A stretch of DNA of 41,229 nucleotides. It comes from a virus. Below the pieces are notes generated by a model. It saw only the letters and a program-made list of their open reading frames with translations. It searched no databases and was not told where the DNA came from. The DNA lies in the IMG/VR virus record IMGVR_UViG_3300006076_000009, positions 1 through 41,229 of that record. One strand, 5' to 3'. The position numbers and the translations under genes are program-made. Below, in pieces: positions 7,060 through 13,860 of this stretch. Numbering within the stretch: the first letter of the stretch is position 1; every line of letters starts with the position of its first letter.

Positions 7060-7209
7060 TCAAATATATTTATCAATCTGTGTAATATAAAATTCTTTTC
7101 TATCTCTTGATATTCTACTCATTTTCATTGTGCGTTTCAACCCTCTAAGTAAATTTAATATTTCTGTTCCCTGTTTCCATATTGTGAATAAATCTTTTAT
7201 GTATTGCAT
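7060..7209 (-). CDS. Tiny basic protein
   Basis: A 49-aa protein, ATG 7209, preceded by GGGGG. The centre is basic (LLRGLKRTMKMSRISRDRK), suggesting nucleic-acid contact. Followed closely by the next small gene. Function unknown. Confidence 0.55.
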   Translation of the reverse strand: MQYIKDLFTIWKQGTEILNLLRGLKRTMKMSRISRDRKEFYITQIDKYI

Positions 7210-7232
7210 TTTAACCCCCAAGTTAAATTTAT

Positions 7233-7388
7233 CTATTCCCTGTTTAACATATCCTCGTAACGCCGTTCTGCTTGTGTAATCCTATCATCGTCTCCGTCTT
7301 TGCGGTTCTCTATCCATTTATCCACGTCAACTTCTCTTTCATAATCATCGTCTTCAGGTGGCTCTAAATATCTGTCGTGTGCACTCAT
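7233..7388 (-). CDS. Tiny acidic protein
   Basis: A 51-aa protein starting at ATG 7388, which overlaps the stop of the upstream membrane-protein gene (TGATG). Rich in Asp/Glu and Arg, with two acidic clusters (EDDDYERE and DGDDD). It probably relies on translational coupling. Function unknown. Confidence 0.55.
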   Translation of the reverse strand: MSAHDRYLEPPEDDDYEREVDVDKWIENRKDGDDDRITQAERRYEDMLNRE

Positions 7389-7543
7389 CACTTCTCATTT
7401 ATAAATACAAAATTACCTTGACTGTCATATTTTGCCACACCGTGACGTATGGCTTCACTTCTTGCATTTGCTATACCCAGCAGTACACCTACTAATAGGA
7501 CTATCTGTAAGAGTACAGCAATTATCACCTTTTCCCTAGTCAT
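7388..7543 (-). CDS. Single-pass membrane peptide
   Basis: A 51-aa protein, ATG 7543, with AAAGGAG upstream. One hydrophobic segment (VIIAVLLQIVLLVGVLLGIA, 6-25) with a short basic N-terminus and a polar tail. An inner-membrane early protein; a role in superinfection exclusion or envelope remodelling would be a guess. Confidence 0.65.
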   Translation of the reverse strand: MTREKVIIAVLLQIVLLVGVLLGIANARSEAIRHGVAKYDSQGNFVFINEK

Positions 7544-7885
7544 TTATTTCTCCTTTACTTCTTCTTTAATATACTCCTTAAATAGACCATACATCTCTTT
7601 CGCTTCTTTACTCAAACCTTCTTTTACAAAATCTGAATTAATCACCTTAGGTGCAATATATAGTATAGTTGCTTGTTTCGTTGTTGGTATTAGCATTCCA
7701 ATAAACAATATACATAGTGAAACAATAATAAATATAGTTAAAATAATAGCATTTTTGATTTCATTCTCAATTAAAAGCGCTACTGTTATGAAAAAGCATA
7801 TACTTATCGATATTGAGCTAAATATTAATATAAATTCACTAATTATATCTAACTTCATAATTAAATACATTTCAAATGCACTCAT
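7544..7885 (-). CDS. Two-pass membrane protein
   Basis: A 113-aa protein, ATG 7885, with AAAGGAG upstream. Hydrophobic segments at about 16-38 and 45-68, then a charged C-terminal helix (LFKEYIKEEVKEK). It is followed directly by another membrane peptide gene, so the pair may act together in the inner membrane. Function unknown. Confidence 0.65.
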   Translation of the reverse strand: MSAFEMYLIMKLDIISEFILIFSSISISICFFITVALLIENEIKNAIILTIFIIVSLCILFIGMLIPTTKQATILYIAPKVINSDFVKEGLSKEAKEMYGLFKEYIKEEVKEK

Positions 7886-8048
7886 TTTTATTCTCCTTTA
7901 AAAAATTAATTACTAATTTATAAGCCTCTTCCCTTTATTCATAAGTGAATTCCTGAAAGCAATAACCCTCATTTTCTCTTTCACAAGCATACACTTCTTC
8001 AATATTATCTACTAACCTATATATACTTATATCTAATTTTTCACTCAT
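7872..8048 (-). pseudogene. Small ORF interrupted by an in-frame TAA
   Basis: ATG 8048 overlaps the end of the upstream gene. The frame gives 37 residues, stops at TAA 7937-7935, then stays open for 20 residues to TGA 7874-7872, overlapping the next start as other genes here do. The joined sequence (FTYE-stop-REEAYKLVINFLKE) reads as one helical protein of about 58 aa if the stop were Gln. Same GAA-TAA-A context as the interrupted ORF at 1035. Function unknown. Confidence 0.5.
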
Positions 8049-8254
8049 TTTTTACTCCTTTTTTTTGCCCAATATAGTGCATTAACGTGATACTTATCTG
8101 CCAAAAGACTTAGCCCGCCTAATGCTTTTTCAACATCGTCTTTAGCAGTTCTAATACCAAGCTCAAAAACATCTTTAATTAATTCTTCACGGATTGTATT
8201 AACCGTTTGACTTATTTTACTTGTTGCTTCTTTATACATTTCATAAGTTTTCAT
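8045..8254 (-). CDS. Small helical protein
   Basis: A 69-aa protein with a strong site (AGGAGG) upstream. Mostly helix with a basic C-terminus (YWAKKRSKK). Start and stop overlap its neighbours by 4 nt. Function unknown. Confidence 0.65.
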   Translation of the reverse strand: MKTYEMYKEATSKISQTVNTIREELIKDVFELGIRTAKDDVEKALGGLSLLADKYHVNALYWAKKRSKK

Positions 8255-8394
8255 TTTTTACTCCTCCTGTTCTGTCTTTTCTTCTTAGTTCTTCTGCGTC
8301 GCTCTTTTTTGGAAATAGTAGAACATCTTTTACTGATCTCAATCTCTCTAAATTCAGACACAGGCATATACATTAATGCTTCATTCATCTGCAT
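8251..8394 (-). CDS. Tiny protein with basic tail
   Basis: A 47-aa protein, ATG 8394, behind GGAGGAG. Residues 29-47 are almost all Lys/Arg (KKERRRRTKKKR), suggesting nucleic-acid binding. ATGA overlap with the next gene. Function unknown. Confidence 0.6.
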   Translation of the reverse strand: MQMNEALMYMPVSEFREIEISKRCSTISKKERRRRTKKKRQNRRSKK

Positions 8395-8397
8395 TTT

Positions 8398-8574
8398 TTA
8401 CTCCTCCTTTAATTGTTTTTCAATTTTTTTATTAGCTTTTGTTGATTCATATCCAATATCTGTAGAAATATACCAAGCTTCCCCAATTACTAAAAAATCG
8501 TATGTGTTATTATTTATTTCAGCTTCAACGTAAATACAATTATCTTTTGTTATGTTTTTTATTTTTGTACTCAT
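8398..8574 (-). CDS. Small hypothetical protein
   Basis: A 58-aa protein. The start is set at ATG 8574 because AAAGGGG lies directly upstream; the longer frame to 8625 overlaps the zinc-finger gene. Short beta-rich body (NCIYVEAEINNNTYDFLVIG) and a charged helical tail. Function unknown. Confidence 0.6.
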   Translation of the reverse strand: MSTKIKNITKDNCIYVEAEINNNTYDFLVIGEAWYISTDIGYESTKANKKIEKQLKEE

Positions 8575-8584
8575 TTTACCCCTT

Positions 8585-8755
8585 TCAATATCTGTTGTGA
8601 TTTCCAATCTCGTTAATCTTATCATTGCATTTAGTGCAATATAAATTGAATTTACCTATTTTAGTAAACTTCTTTCCGCACTCTCTGCAAATACCCATAT
8701 CTCCCTGCTTATGTTTTTTCTTATACTCTCTTCTTGCTTGCGGTTTTTTTTCCAT
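8585..8755 (-). CDS. Single zinc-finger protein
   Basis: A 56-aa protein, ATG 8755. Basic N-terminus (KKPQARREYKKKHK), then a CxxC...CxxC finger (C23, C26, C40, C43). A likely nucleic-acid-binding early protein. Confidence 0.65.
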   Translation of the reverse strand: MEKKPQARREYKKKHKQGDMGICRECGKKFTKIGKFNLYCTKCNDKINEIGNHNRY

Positions 8756-8757
8756 AA

Positions 8758-9162
8758 TTACCTCAACCCTTTCGCTAATTTTATTACTTCAAGTTGTTTT
8801 TTACTAAGTCGTGGCATTACCCCGAGTGAACTCATAAAAATAATTGCCTCTTTTGCTCTATCCTCTTTTTTTGGCAATTTGCATTCGTCTGTCTTTTCGC
8901 TTCCCCAGTTGCTAAAACATCCCAAAAAACATTTTTCGCAAATTCTATCACACTCTCCGTCCTCTTGCCATACTTTCTCTGCACTTTCTATCATTTCGTA
9001 TTTATCAAGTTTGTATTCTACTTTTACCCCTTTTCCTTTTAACTCCTCACACAGTCTATTAATGTTTTCATTGAAATCAGAAAGTGCATTTTTACTATCT
9101 TCAATACATTTTTTCATCGCTTCATCACTAATTATTATGTGTTCGTCTATTAATTTTTCCAT
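8758..9162 (-). CDS. Hypothetical protein with CxxCF cluster
   Basis: A 134-aa protein, start overlapping the previous stop (TAATG) with AAAGG upstream. The helical N-terminal half is followed by a Cys cluster (CDRICEKCFLGCF...C, about 71-93) of the same CxxCF type as the genes at 5.8-6.6 kb. Ends in a helical region. Function unknown. Confidence 0.65.
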   Translation of the reverse strand: MEKLIDEHIIISDEAMKKCIEDSKNALSDFNENINRLCEELKGKGVKVEYKLDKYEMIESAEKVWQEDGECDRICEKCFLGCFSNWGSEKTDECKLPKKEDRAKEAIIFMSSLGVMPRLSKKQLEVIKLAKGLR

Positions 9163-9422
9163 TATTTCAAACCTTTCGTCTTAATTAGTAAATCTTTCAT
9201 TTCATTACAAGCATCAATCCTACCTTGTCTGTAACCTCTATCGTAGTCACATTCATTATACTTAACAACATAACTCCACGAAAACACGTTACCAAATTCA
9301 TTTGCACATATATACTTATCTCTGTATTTACAAATAAATTCAGATTCGCTTTTGTTTTTTACTGCGTGTTTTTCTGACACATCACTTACATAAACTATAT
9401 CACCTCTCTTTAATTCGCTCAT
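9162..9422 (-). CDS. Small hypothetical protein
   Basis: An 86-aa protein with AAGGAAAG upstream. The N-terminal half looks like a small beta-barrel (LKRGDIVYVSDVS...FICKYRDKYICANEFGNVFSW). The C-terminal part (DYDRGYRQGRIDA) resembles the short helix common in small phage proteins. Function unknown. Confidence 0.6.
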   Translation of the reverse strand: MSELKRGDIVYVSDVSEKHAVKNKSESEFICKYRDKYICANEFGNVFSWSYVVKYNECDYDRGYRQGRIDACNEMKDLLIKTKGLK

Positions 9423-9423
9423 T

Positions 9424-10047
9424 TTACTTTCCTTTCATTTCAATCAACTTTAACGCTTCTAATCTTCTTGTAACCGCAGGGTCTGGATATAATTCACTAG
9501 GCTTTAAATTGCTCGTAACAATAACAAATTGATTGTTATCATAAGCCTGCCAAATAAAACTATTAATTATATCTGCATCCCAGTCTGTCTCCCTCTCTCT
9601 ACCTAAATCATCTAAAACTAAAATCTTTCTATTGTTGTTAGATTGCTTTAAAATCTCATAAGGCGTCTGTCTCGATGCTGGAAGTATTGCACTTTTAACC
9701 ATTTGAACCAAACTTAATATCGGATGCCATATCACCCCACTATATTTTTTGTTTTTAATTAGGTCGATTACAACCGCTCCAGCGAACGATGATTTCCTTG
9801 ACCCTGTCTTACCATACAAATACAATCCAAGTCCCTCACAATCGATTTCTACCCCATAGGTTTCGATGCTATACATTCGGTATCGATGAGGTATTGCCTT
9901 AATTTTCTCATTTAACTCATTTTCCTGCTCTATTTTCCTAAATTCATCAATTTCCGCATCCGAGTAGTCGCTCCTTTCTGCTTTTTCCTTGAATTGCTGT
10001 GCTAGCCTCTTCCCCATTTGCTCTAAACTTTCCACTTTTATCTCCAT
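9424..10047 (-). CDS. DnaC-like helicase loader (AAA+ ATPase)
   Basis: A 207-aa ATPase. Walker A GKTGSRKS at 79-86, Walker B ILVLDDLG at 142-149, sensor-1-like VIVTSN at 175-180 and an arginine pair at 194-195. In the usual GxxGxGKT the residue before Lys is Gly; here it is Arg84. Members load the replicative helicase DnaB at the origin. The gene overlaps the upstream initiator gene by about 100 nt in another frame. ATG 10047 has no clear ribosome binding site, whereas GTG at 10035 has GGAG upstream and is an alternative start. Confidence 0.85.
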   Translation of the reverse strand: MEIKVESLEQMGKRLAQQFKEKAERSDYSDAEIDEFRKIEQENELNEKIKAIPHRYRMYSIETYGVEIDCEGLGLYLYGKTGSRKSSFAGAVVIDLIKNKKYSGVIWHPILSLVQMVKSAILPASRQTPYEILKQSNNNRKILVLDDLGRERETDWDADIINSFIWQAYDNNQFVIVTSNLKPSELYPDPAVTRRLEALKLIEMKGK

Positions 10048-10621
10048 TCAATTTAAATATTCCCTGCCAACCATTAGCAATAGAGTTTTCTAGAATTTCA
10101 ATTTTATCTTTATCATTATCCGCTAATCTATTTAGCTTCTTGAGAAAGGTTTCAATTTCCAGTTCTGTTGTTATTGGTTTTTTCTTCGATTTCCTATAAT
10201 CTAAAAATTTAATGAGTTCTATATTTAACTTTTCAGAATAATCAAACTTTAAAATAATACCCCTTAGTTTATTAAATGTTTTATTATATGTTTTATTATC
10301 TTTAGACTCTCCACTTTTTATGGATACCTGTCCATCTTTTATGGATACCCCTCCATTTTTTATGGATAGTATTCTTTTATGATTTCTATCAGATATTTTA
10401 CTTATAATTAACCCTTTTCTAACAAGAGAATTAATTGTATTAGATACACTTTTTTTAGTTATGCCAAATGAAACTTCAAAGTGGCTATTGCTCGCAAAAC
10501 ATCCTTTTTCTGTGCTTGATAAGTTTAATATTTCCATATATATTATTTTTTCTTGCATAGTCATTAATTTGTTTCTTATAAGACTATGAGATAACACAAT
10601 AAATTTATCGTTGTTTTCCAT
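9947..10621 (-). CDS. Replication initiator with winged-helix N-terminus
   Basis: A 224-aa protein. The N-terminal 80 residues form a winged-helix DNA-binding domain (FGITKKSVSNTINSLVRKGLI). A repeat-encoded linker of SIKxGxx heptads follows (about 83-103), then a helical C-terminal domain with ENSIANGWQGIF (181-192), a signature of phage replisome organisers of the DnaD/O class. As in lambda O, the DNA encoding the linker looks like the origin itself. Start ATG 10621 has AGAGGA upstream, just after a terminator, so expression is probably attenuated. Confidence 0.85.
   Translation of the reverse strand: MENNDKFIVLSHSLIRNKLMTMQEKIIYMEILNLSSTEKGCFASNSHFEVSFGITKKSVSNTINSLVRKGLIISKISDRNHKRILSIKNGGVSIKDGQVSIKSGESKDNKTYNKTFNKLRGIILKFDYSEKLNIELIKFLDYRKSKKKPITTELEIETFLKKLNRLADNDKDKIEILENSIANGWQGIFKLNGDKSGKFRANGEEASTAIQGKSRKERLLGCGN
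10276..10373. repeat. Putative replication origin: three 21-bp iterons beside AT-rich 12-mers
   Basis: Inside the initiator gene, 10311-10331, 10332-10352 and 10353-10373 are three tandem 21-bp units (core CCA, then TTTTATGGATA). Next to them, 10276-10287 and 10288-10299 are two exact copies of ATGTTTTATTAT in very AT-rich DNA. Iterons plus an adjacent AT-rich direct repeat is the layout of initiator-bound origins with an unwinding element. Confidence 0.75.
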
Positions 10622-10638
10622 ATTAATCCTCTGTAAAT

Positions 10639-10750
10639 AAAAAAATCGATGACATTCTGAAAGAGACCAAGCTTGAGATTGGAAAGGCAGAACGCCACCG
10701 ATTTAAATTTTTTAATTAAGATTAAGTTCTCAAGCAAAATCTCTTAATCT
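10639..10750 (-). ncRNA. Structured leader / small RNA with predicted loop-loop interaction and terminator
   Basis: On the - strand, a 5' hairpin (10743-10750 with 10719-10726, 8 bp) has a loop containing GCUUGAGA (10735-10728). A 3' hairpin follows: 10704-10688 with 10659-10643, 17 pairs including 3 G-U. It is capped by a 4-bp helix (CCAA/UUGG) whose whole 8-nt loop is UCUCAAGC (10678-10671), the exact complement of the first loop. The 3' hairpin ends in seven U (10645-10639), making an intrinsic terminator 18 nt before the initiator start codon. The three G-U pairs would be A-C mismatches in + strand RNA, which fixes the strand. Confidence 0.7.
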
Positions 10751-10752
10751 CA

Positions 10753-10781
10753 AATATACTACAATACTAATCCTTTGTCAA
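10753..10781 (-). promoter_or_regulatory. Sigma70-type promoter for the structured RNA
   Basis: TTGACA (10781-10776), 17-nt spacer, TATATT (10758-10753). The predicted start is near 10746, which would trim part of the 5' stem; transcripts from upstream would carry all of it. The -35 box overlaps the stop codon of the 28-aa peptide gene. Confidence 0.75.
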
Positions 10782-10864
10782 ACACTTTTCCTAATAAACT
10801 TACAATAAAACAAAATAAACGGTATCAATATAATCAACAAAATCAATACAGCTAAATCTTTCAT
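10778..10864 (-). CDS. 28-residue membrane peptide
   Basis: ATG 10864 overlaps the stop of the upstream 42-aa gene (ATGA). The peptide is one hydrophobic helix (LAVLILLIILIPFILFY, 4-20) with a basic end (KFIRK). Its stop lies in the -35 box of the next promoter. Short, but the coupling (GAGGTAATAGA before ATG) supports translation. Confidence 0.5.
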   Translation of the reverse strand: MKDLAVLILLIILIPFILFYCKFIRKSV

Positions 10865-10989
10865 TCTATTACCTCACTTTCCTTTTCTATCTTTTCCTGC
10901 ATATACTCATCATAATCCTCATCAATTCTATCTTGAATATACACATCTAATAGTATATCTTTTAGCATTTCTATATCTCTATCATTCAT
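10861..10989 (-). CDS. Tiny acidic helical protein
   Basis: A 42-aa protein, ATG 10989, with AAGGAG upstream. Strongly acidic (DRIDEDYDEYM). Coupled to the membrane peptide gene by ATGA. Function unknown. Confidence 0.55.
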   Translation of the reverse strand: MNDRDIEMLKDILLDVYIQDRIDEDYDEYMQEKIEKESEVIE

Positions 10990-11000
10990 TGTATTGCTCC

Positions 11001-11255
11001 TTAGAAAAATGGGTCATAATGCTCTTCATCATAACCATAATCACCGTAACCACCACCGCCTCCGCTGGTGTAATTATCCCCTTTTGCACATTCCTTTTTA
11101 TATTTCTCACTTCTAACTGAACTTAAATACTTTTGCCTATTTATTGTATCACGAACAAGCTCCCACGCTTCATCGAATGTGTCAGGAATATCAATTCCAA
11201 ATTGCTTTAAATATTTTACTTGTTTTTCTGTTGGCTTTCTAACAGTTATTATCAT
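11001..11255 (-). CDS. Small protein with SSB-like C-terminal tail
   Basis: An 84-aa protein. The start is set at ATG 11255 because AAAGGGAG lies just upstream. The N-terminal segment (TEKQVKYLKQFGIDIP) matches a short helical motif I know from several DNA-metabolism proteins. Then comes a Gly/Tyr-rich linker (SGGGGGYGDYGYDEE) and the end DPFF. The acidic-linker-plus-hydrophobic-tip design is that of bacterial SSB tails, which recruit repair and replication proteins. It follows the SSB-like gene, and the two may form a pair. Confidence 0.65.
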   Translation of the reverse strand: MIITVRKPTEKQVKYLKQFGIDIPDTFDEAWELVRDTINRQKYLSSVRSEKYKKECAKGDNYTSGGGGGYGDYGYDEEHYDPFF

Positions 11256-11268
11256 TGTAACTCTCCCT

Positions 11269-11772
11269 TTAAAATGGTACGTCATCATAATCTGTTGTAT
11301 CTAATGGTGCTGGCTCTGGCTCAGGTGCTTGTGCTTTACTCAAAGGATGCTCTTGTGCTGTTGATTTAATGTAAGTCTGGACAACAGCTTTCTTGGGGAA
11401 GTTAATGTTATCTTGCTCTTCGTGTGTAACAACTGCATAAGCAACCCACCCAACACATTTCCTCGCCGTTAGATTTATCTCTGTACCTTTTTCTGGTGCC
11501 TTGCCACAGCTACTAAGAAATGCGTCTATTTTCCACATAACCTTATCCGTAAATACAAGCATATCAAATAACTTACCACCGCCACATTTAACCCATTGAC
11601 CATTCTCATACTTACCTACCATTTGCATCTGCAAACTAATATACTCATTCCCTGTTTTAGGTGATATTTTATCACAGGTATATTCACTATCCATTACCTG
11701 CAATGCAATTAAACCCTCTGGAATTAAACCACTACCACTACTCTGTTCTCTGTCATTATATGTGTACTTCAT
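11269..11772 (-). CDS. ssb: Single-stranded DNA-binding protein, phage type
   Basis: A 167-aa protein. The beta-rich N-terminal 125 residues (GLIALQVMDSEYTCDK, then NEYISLQMQMVGKYENGQWV, KCVGWVAYAVV) follow the pattern of phage SSB/DUF669-like OB-fold proteins. A Pro/Glu-rich linker and an acidic tip DDVPF end the protein. It coats ssDNA made by the nuclease encoded upstream. Start and stop overlap neighbours as TAATG, so nuclease and SSB are coupled. Confidence 0.75.
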   Translation of the reverse strand: MKYTYNDREQSSGSGLIPEGLIALQVMDSEYTCDKISPKTGNEYISLQMQMVGKYENGQWVKCGGGKLFDMLVFTDKVMWKIDAFLSSCGKAPEKGTEINLTARKCVGWVAYAVVTHEEQDNINFPKKAVVQTYIKSTAQEHPLSKAQAPEPEPAPLDTTDYDDVPF

Positions 11773-12854
11773 TATTTTACTCCCTGTATTTCAAAATAAG
11801 TTGAACCTTTACCAACCTTAACAACATCGCCAAGGCGGTCTAATAATTGCTTCTTACTCTTAGCTACACTTAAGCCACTCTTTGCTTTTTCTATTTCTGC
11901 AAGTTTAGGAATACTAACACTACAAGCACTAATAAACTCATCTGCTGTATATCCTGTTCTGTTTAATGCTTCTTGTATATCAGTAACATCCATTTTACCA
12001 CGCTTGCTCTTAACCTTTGTACCTTCAACAGGTATCCCTTCTTTGATAATCATTTCCTTTGCGTGATACCGCACACTCTTGCACCACGCTTCAACAACCT
12101 TAACCATTTGCAAAGCCATAGCCATTTGCTTAGGGTCAGTTATTTCACCGCTATGGAAGTTAGCTAAATCCATATCGCTATAACCCTCAACCACCTTAGT
12201 AACTTCACCTGTTACAGCAGGACAATTAGAAGCCTTACTACACCAAACACAATACTCACACTTGCTAGGCTTTAATGATTTATCCTTAGCGTCTTTGATA
12301 AGGTTTTCCACATAATCTTTACACTCATCATAAGTTAAGTTATAATCTACAACTTTTCTTAACTTAGAGTATATAACCATAACATTACATTCTGTTACTC
12401 CACGCTCTTGCATAACAGCTAAGGCATAACCTTTAAGTTGAGGAAGATAATCTCTTTCATCACCTGTCTTTAAGTCTGCTATAAACAGCCCCGTAGTATC
12501 CTCCCATACATAATCTAAAGTTGAAGTATATAACTCATTGAAATCATCATCTATATACTTAATCTCAACTTCAGCAGAGGGGTTTATTTCTTTATCCTTA
12601 AACCAGTTACACACCCATTCACAGTCTTCTAGCTCTTGCACAGTTAATGCTGTTATAAGCTCATCGTCAACAGTTCCGTGTAACATCTGCTCAACTAATA
12701 TATGCTGTAATGTACCTACGTTAGCCCTATTATTCAAATCATTATCATCAATAGGATTGCTTTTAAAATGAATACACTTATCCCAAGCGTTAAACTTACT
12801 GCAACCGTATTGATGATGTGTATGCGGTAACTTCAAATAATCTTCAGGTAACAT
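11772..12854 (-). CDS. PD-(D/E)XK nuclease of DUF2800/Cas4-like type
   Basis: A 360-aa protein. RecB-nuclease motifs are visible: GTLQH (47-51) with E55, D114, the catalytic DLKTG (127-131) and QLKGY (139-143). C199, C202, C205 and C211 form a cluster that suggests the iron-sulphur site of Cas4/AddB-like nucleases. The C-terminal 130 residues are helical and basic. Probably the 5'-3' exonuclease that makes ssDNA for the neighbouring RecT-like protein; a Cas4-like counter-defence role is a less likely alternative. Confidence 0.85.
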   Translation of the reverse strand: MLPEDYLKLPHTHHQYGCSKFNAWDKCIHFKSNPIDDNDLNNRANVGTLQHILVEQMLHGTVDDELITALTVQELEDCEWVCNWFKDKEINPSAEVEIKYIDDDFNELYTSTLDYVWEDTTGLFIADLKTGDERDYLPQLKGYALAVMQERGVTECNVMVIYSKLRKVVDYNLTYDECKDYVENLIKDAKDKSLKPSKCEYCVWCSKASNCPAVTGEVTKVVEGYSDMDLANFHSGEITDPKQMAMALQMVKVVEAWCKSVRYHAKEMIIKEGIPVEGTKVKSKRGKMDVTDIQEALNRTGYTADEFISACSVSIPKLAEIEKAKSGLSVAKSKKQLLDRLGDVVKVGKGSTYFEIQGVK

Positions 12855-13678
12855 TATTTATCTCCCTTTACTTTAGCCATAAATCTATCAAAGCCATTAA
12901 TAACATTCTTTCTGTTAATGTCGTTAAGGTCTTTCCAAGTTTGTCCTTCTTTAATAAATCCTATCTTTAACAAGAAAGAATTTACATCTTTCTCATTTAC
13001 CATAATATCCATTTTCTGTTTATCATTAAAATCTAATACAGCTTCCACCTCAATCTCTTTTATATCATCTTTCTTTTTCTTTGTAGTACTCTTAGTAGCC
13101 TTAGGCTTTTTGGTTGGCTTAGGCTCGCTAAAAAGCGGTTCATTCTGCACGCTTTGTTTAGGTGCAGGAGTAAAGTCGCTAATTTCTTCAGGTGTATAGA
13201 TACCACACACAATGTTAGGTGCTATTAGTCTCATAGCTTCACTTACCACTCTCGCTGTTAGCATCTGTCTAGGATAAGTCTTATAGTTATCTTTTAACTT
13301 ACCACCGCTACCTAATGCAACGCCACTATCCTTTAACTCATCCATCGTAATCTTTAATTGAAACTCACCATTTTGAGGATGCACAAACTTGGCTTCAACT
13401 TCAGTAGCATCTCTCTTAATCCAAGTAATCTTACCACCCTGCTCTTGAAACTCTGCTATCATTGCTTCATATTTCTTTGATAATTTACCCTGCACAATGT
13501 GATACTGCCTTGCAATATCAAGAGGGTTCTTCTTCTCACACATACAAGCCATAGCAAGCACATAACCTTGTTCTTTTTTCTCACAACCAAACATACCGCT
13601 ACTAACAAGCATATCGCCTACTTCTCTAATTGCTTCCATAGGATTGTCTATCTTATCGTAAAATGTTATTTCATTCAT
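12854..13678 (-). CDS. recT: RecT-like single-strand annealing protein
   Basis: A 274-aa protein. The core region (GYVLAMACMCEKKNPLDIAR at 43-62, then the KDNYKTYPRQMLTARVVSEA region near 133-152, then VCGIYTPEEI) is the RecT-family pattern. The C-terminal third has a Lys-rich linker (about 180-205) and a separate small domain. It anneals ssDNA during phage recombination with the nuclease and SSB encoded next. Stop overlaps the nuclease start (TAATG). Confidence 0.85.
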   Translation of the reverse strand: MNEITFYDKIDNPMEAIREVGDMLVSSGMFGCEKKEQGYVLAMACMCEKKNPLDIARQYHIVQGKLSKKYEAMIAEFQEQGGKITWIKRDATEVEAKFVHPQNGEFQLKITMDELKDSGVALGSGGKLKDNYKTYPRQMLTARVVSEAMRLIAPNIVCGIYTPEEISDFTPAPKQSVQNEPLFSEPKPTKKPKATKSTTKKKKDDIKEIEVEAVLDFNDKQKMDIMVNEKDVNSFLLKIGFIKEGQTWKDLNDINRKNVINGFDRFMAKVKGDK

Positions 13679-13860
13679 CTTAAATACTCCCTTTCAATAA
13701 CTTCTTTAATTTCTTCTGCGTCTCTTATATCCCACGCATACCTATTGTTTAACTTAAACCAATAATCGTTTAATAATCCTTTTCTTAATGCTCTTCTAAT
13801 CGTGTAATCTTTTATCTCAATCTCTTTACTTAATTCTTCTGTCGTTATTATCACATTCAT
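13675..13860 (-). CDS. Small helix-turn-helix protein (excisionase-like)
   Basis: A 61-aa protein with the MerR/excisionase-like order: TTEELSKEIEIKDYTIRRAL, a short turn, then LNNRYAWDIRDAEEI, as in small DNA-binding proteins that read a wing after the recognition helix. ATGA overlaps on both sides. It may regulate the promoter just upstream of the operon. Confidence 0.7.
   Translation of the reverse strand: MNVIITTEELSKEIEIKDYTIRRALRKGLLNDYWFKLNNRYAWDIRDAEEIKEVIEREYLR

Noticed and set aside
8711-9184. 157-aa + strand frame, and other + strand frames between 3.5 and 40 kb
   Set aside because: They lie opposite well-supported - strand genes with coupled starts, lack ribosome binding sites and have the Ser/Phe/Leu-rich composition of antisense shadows.
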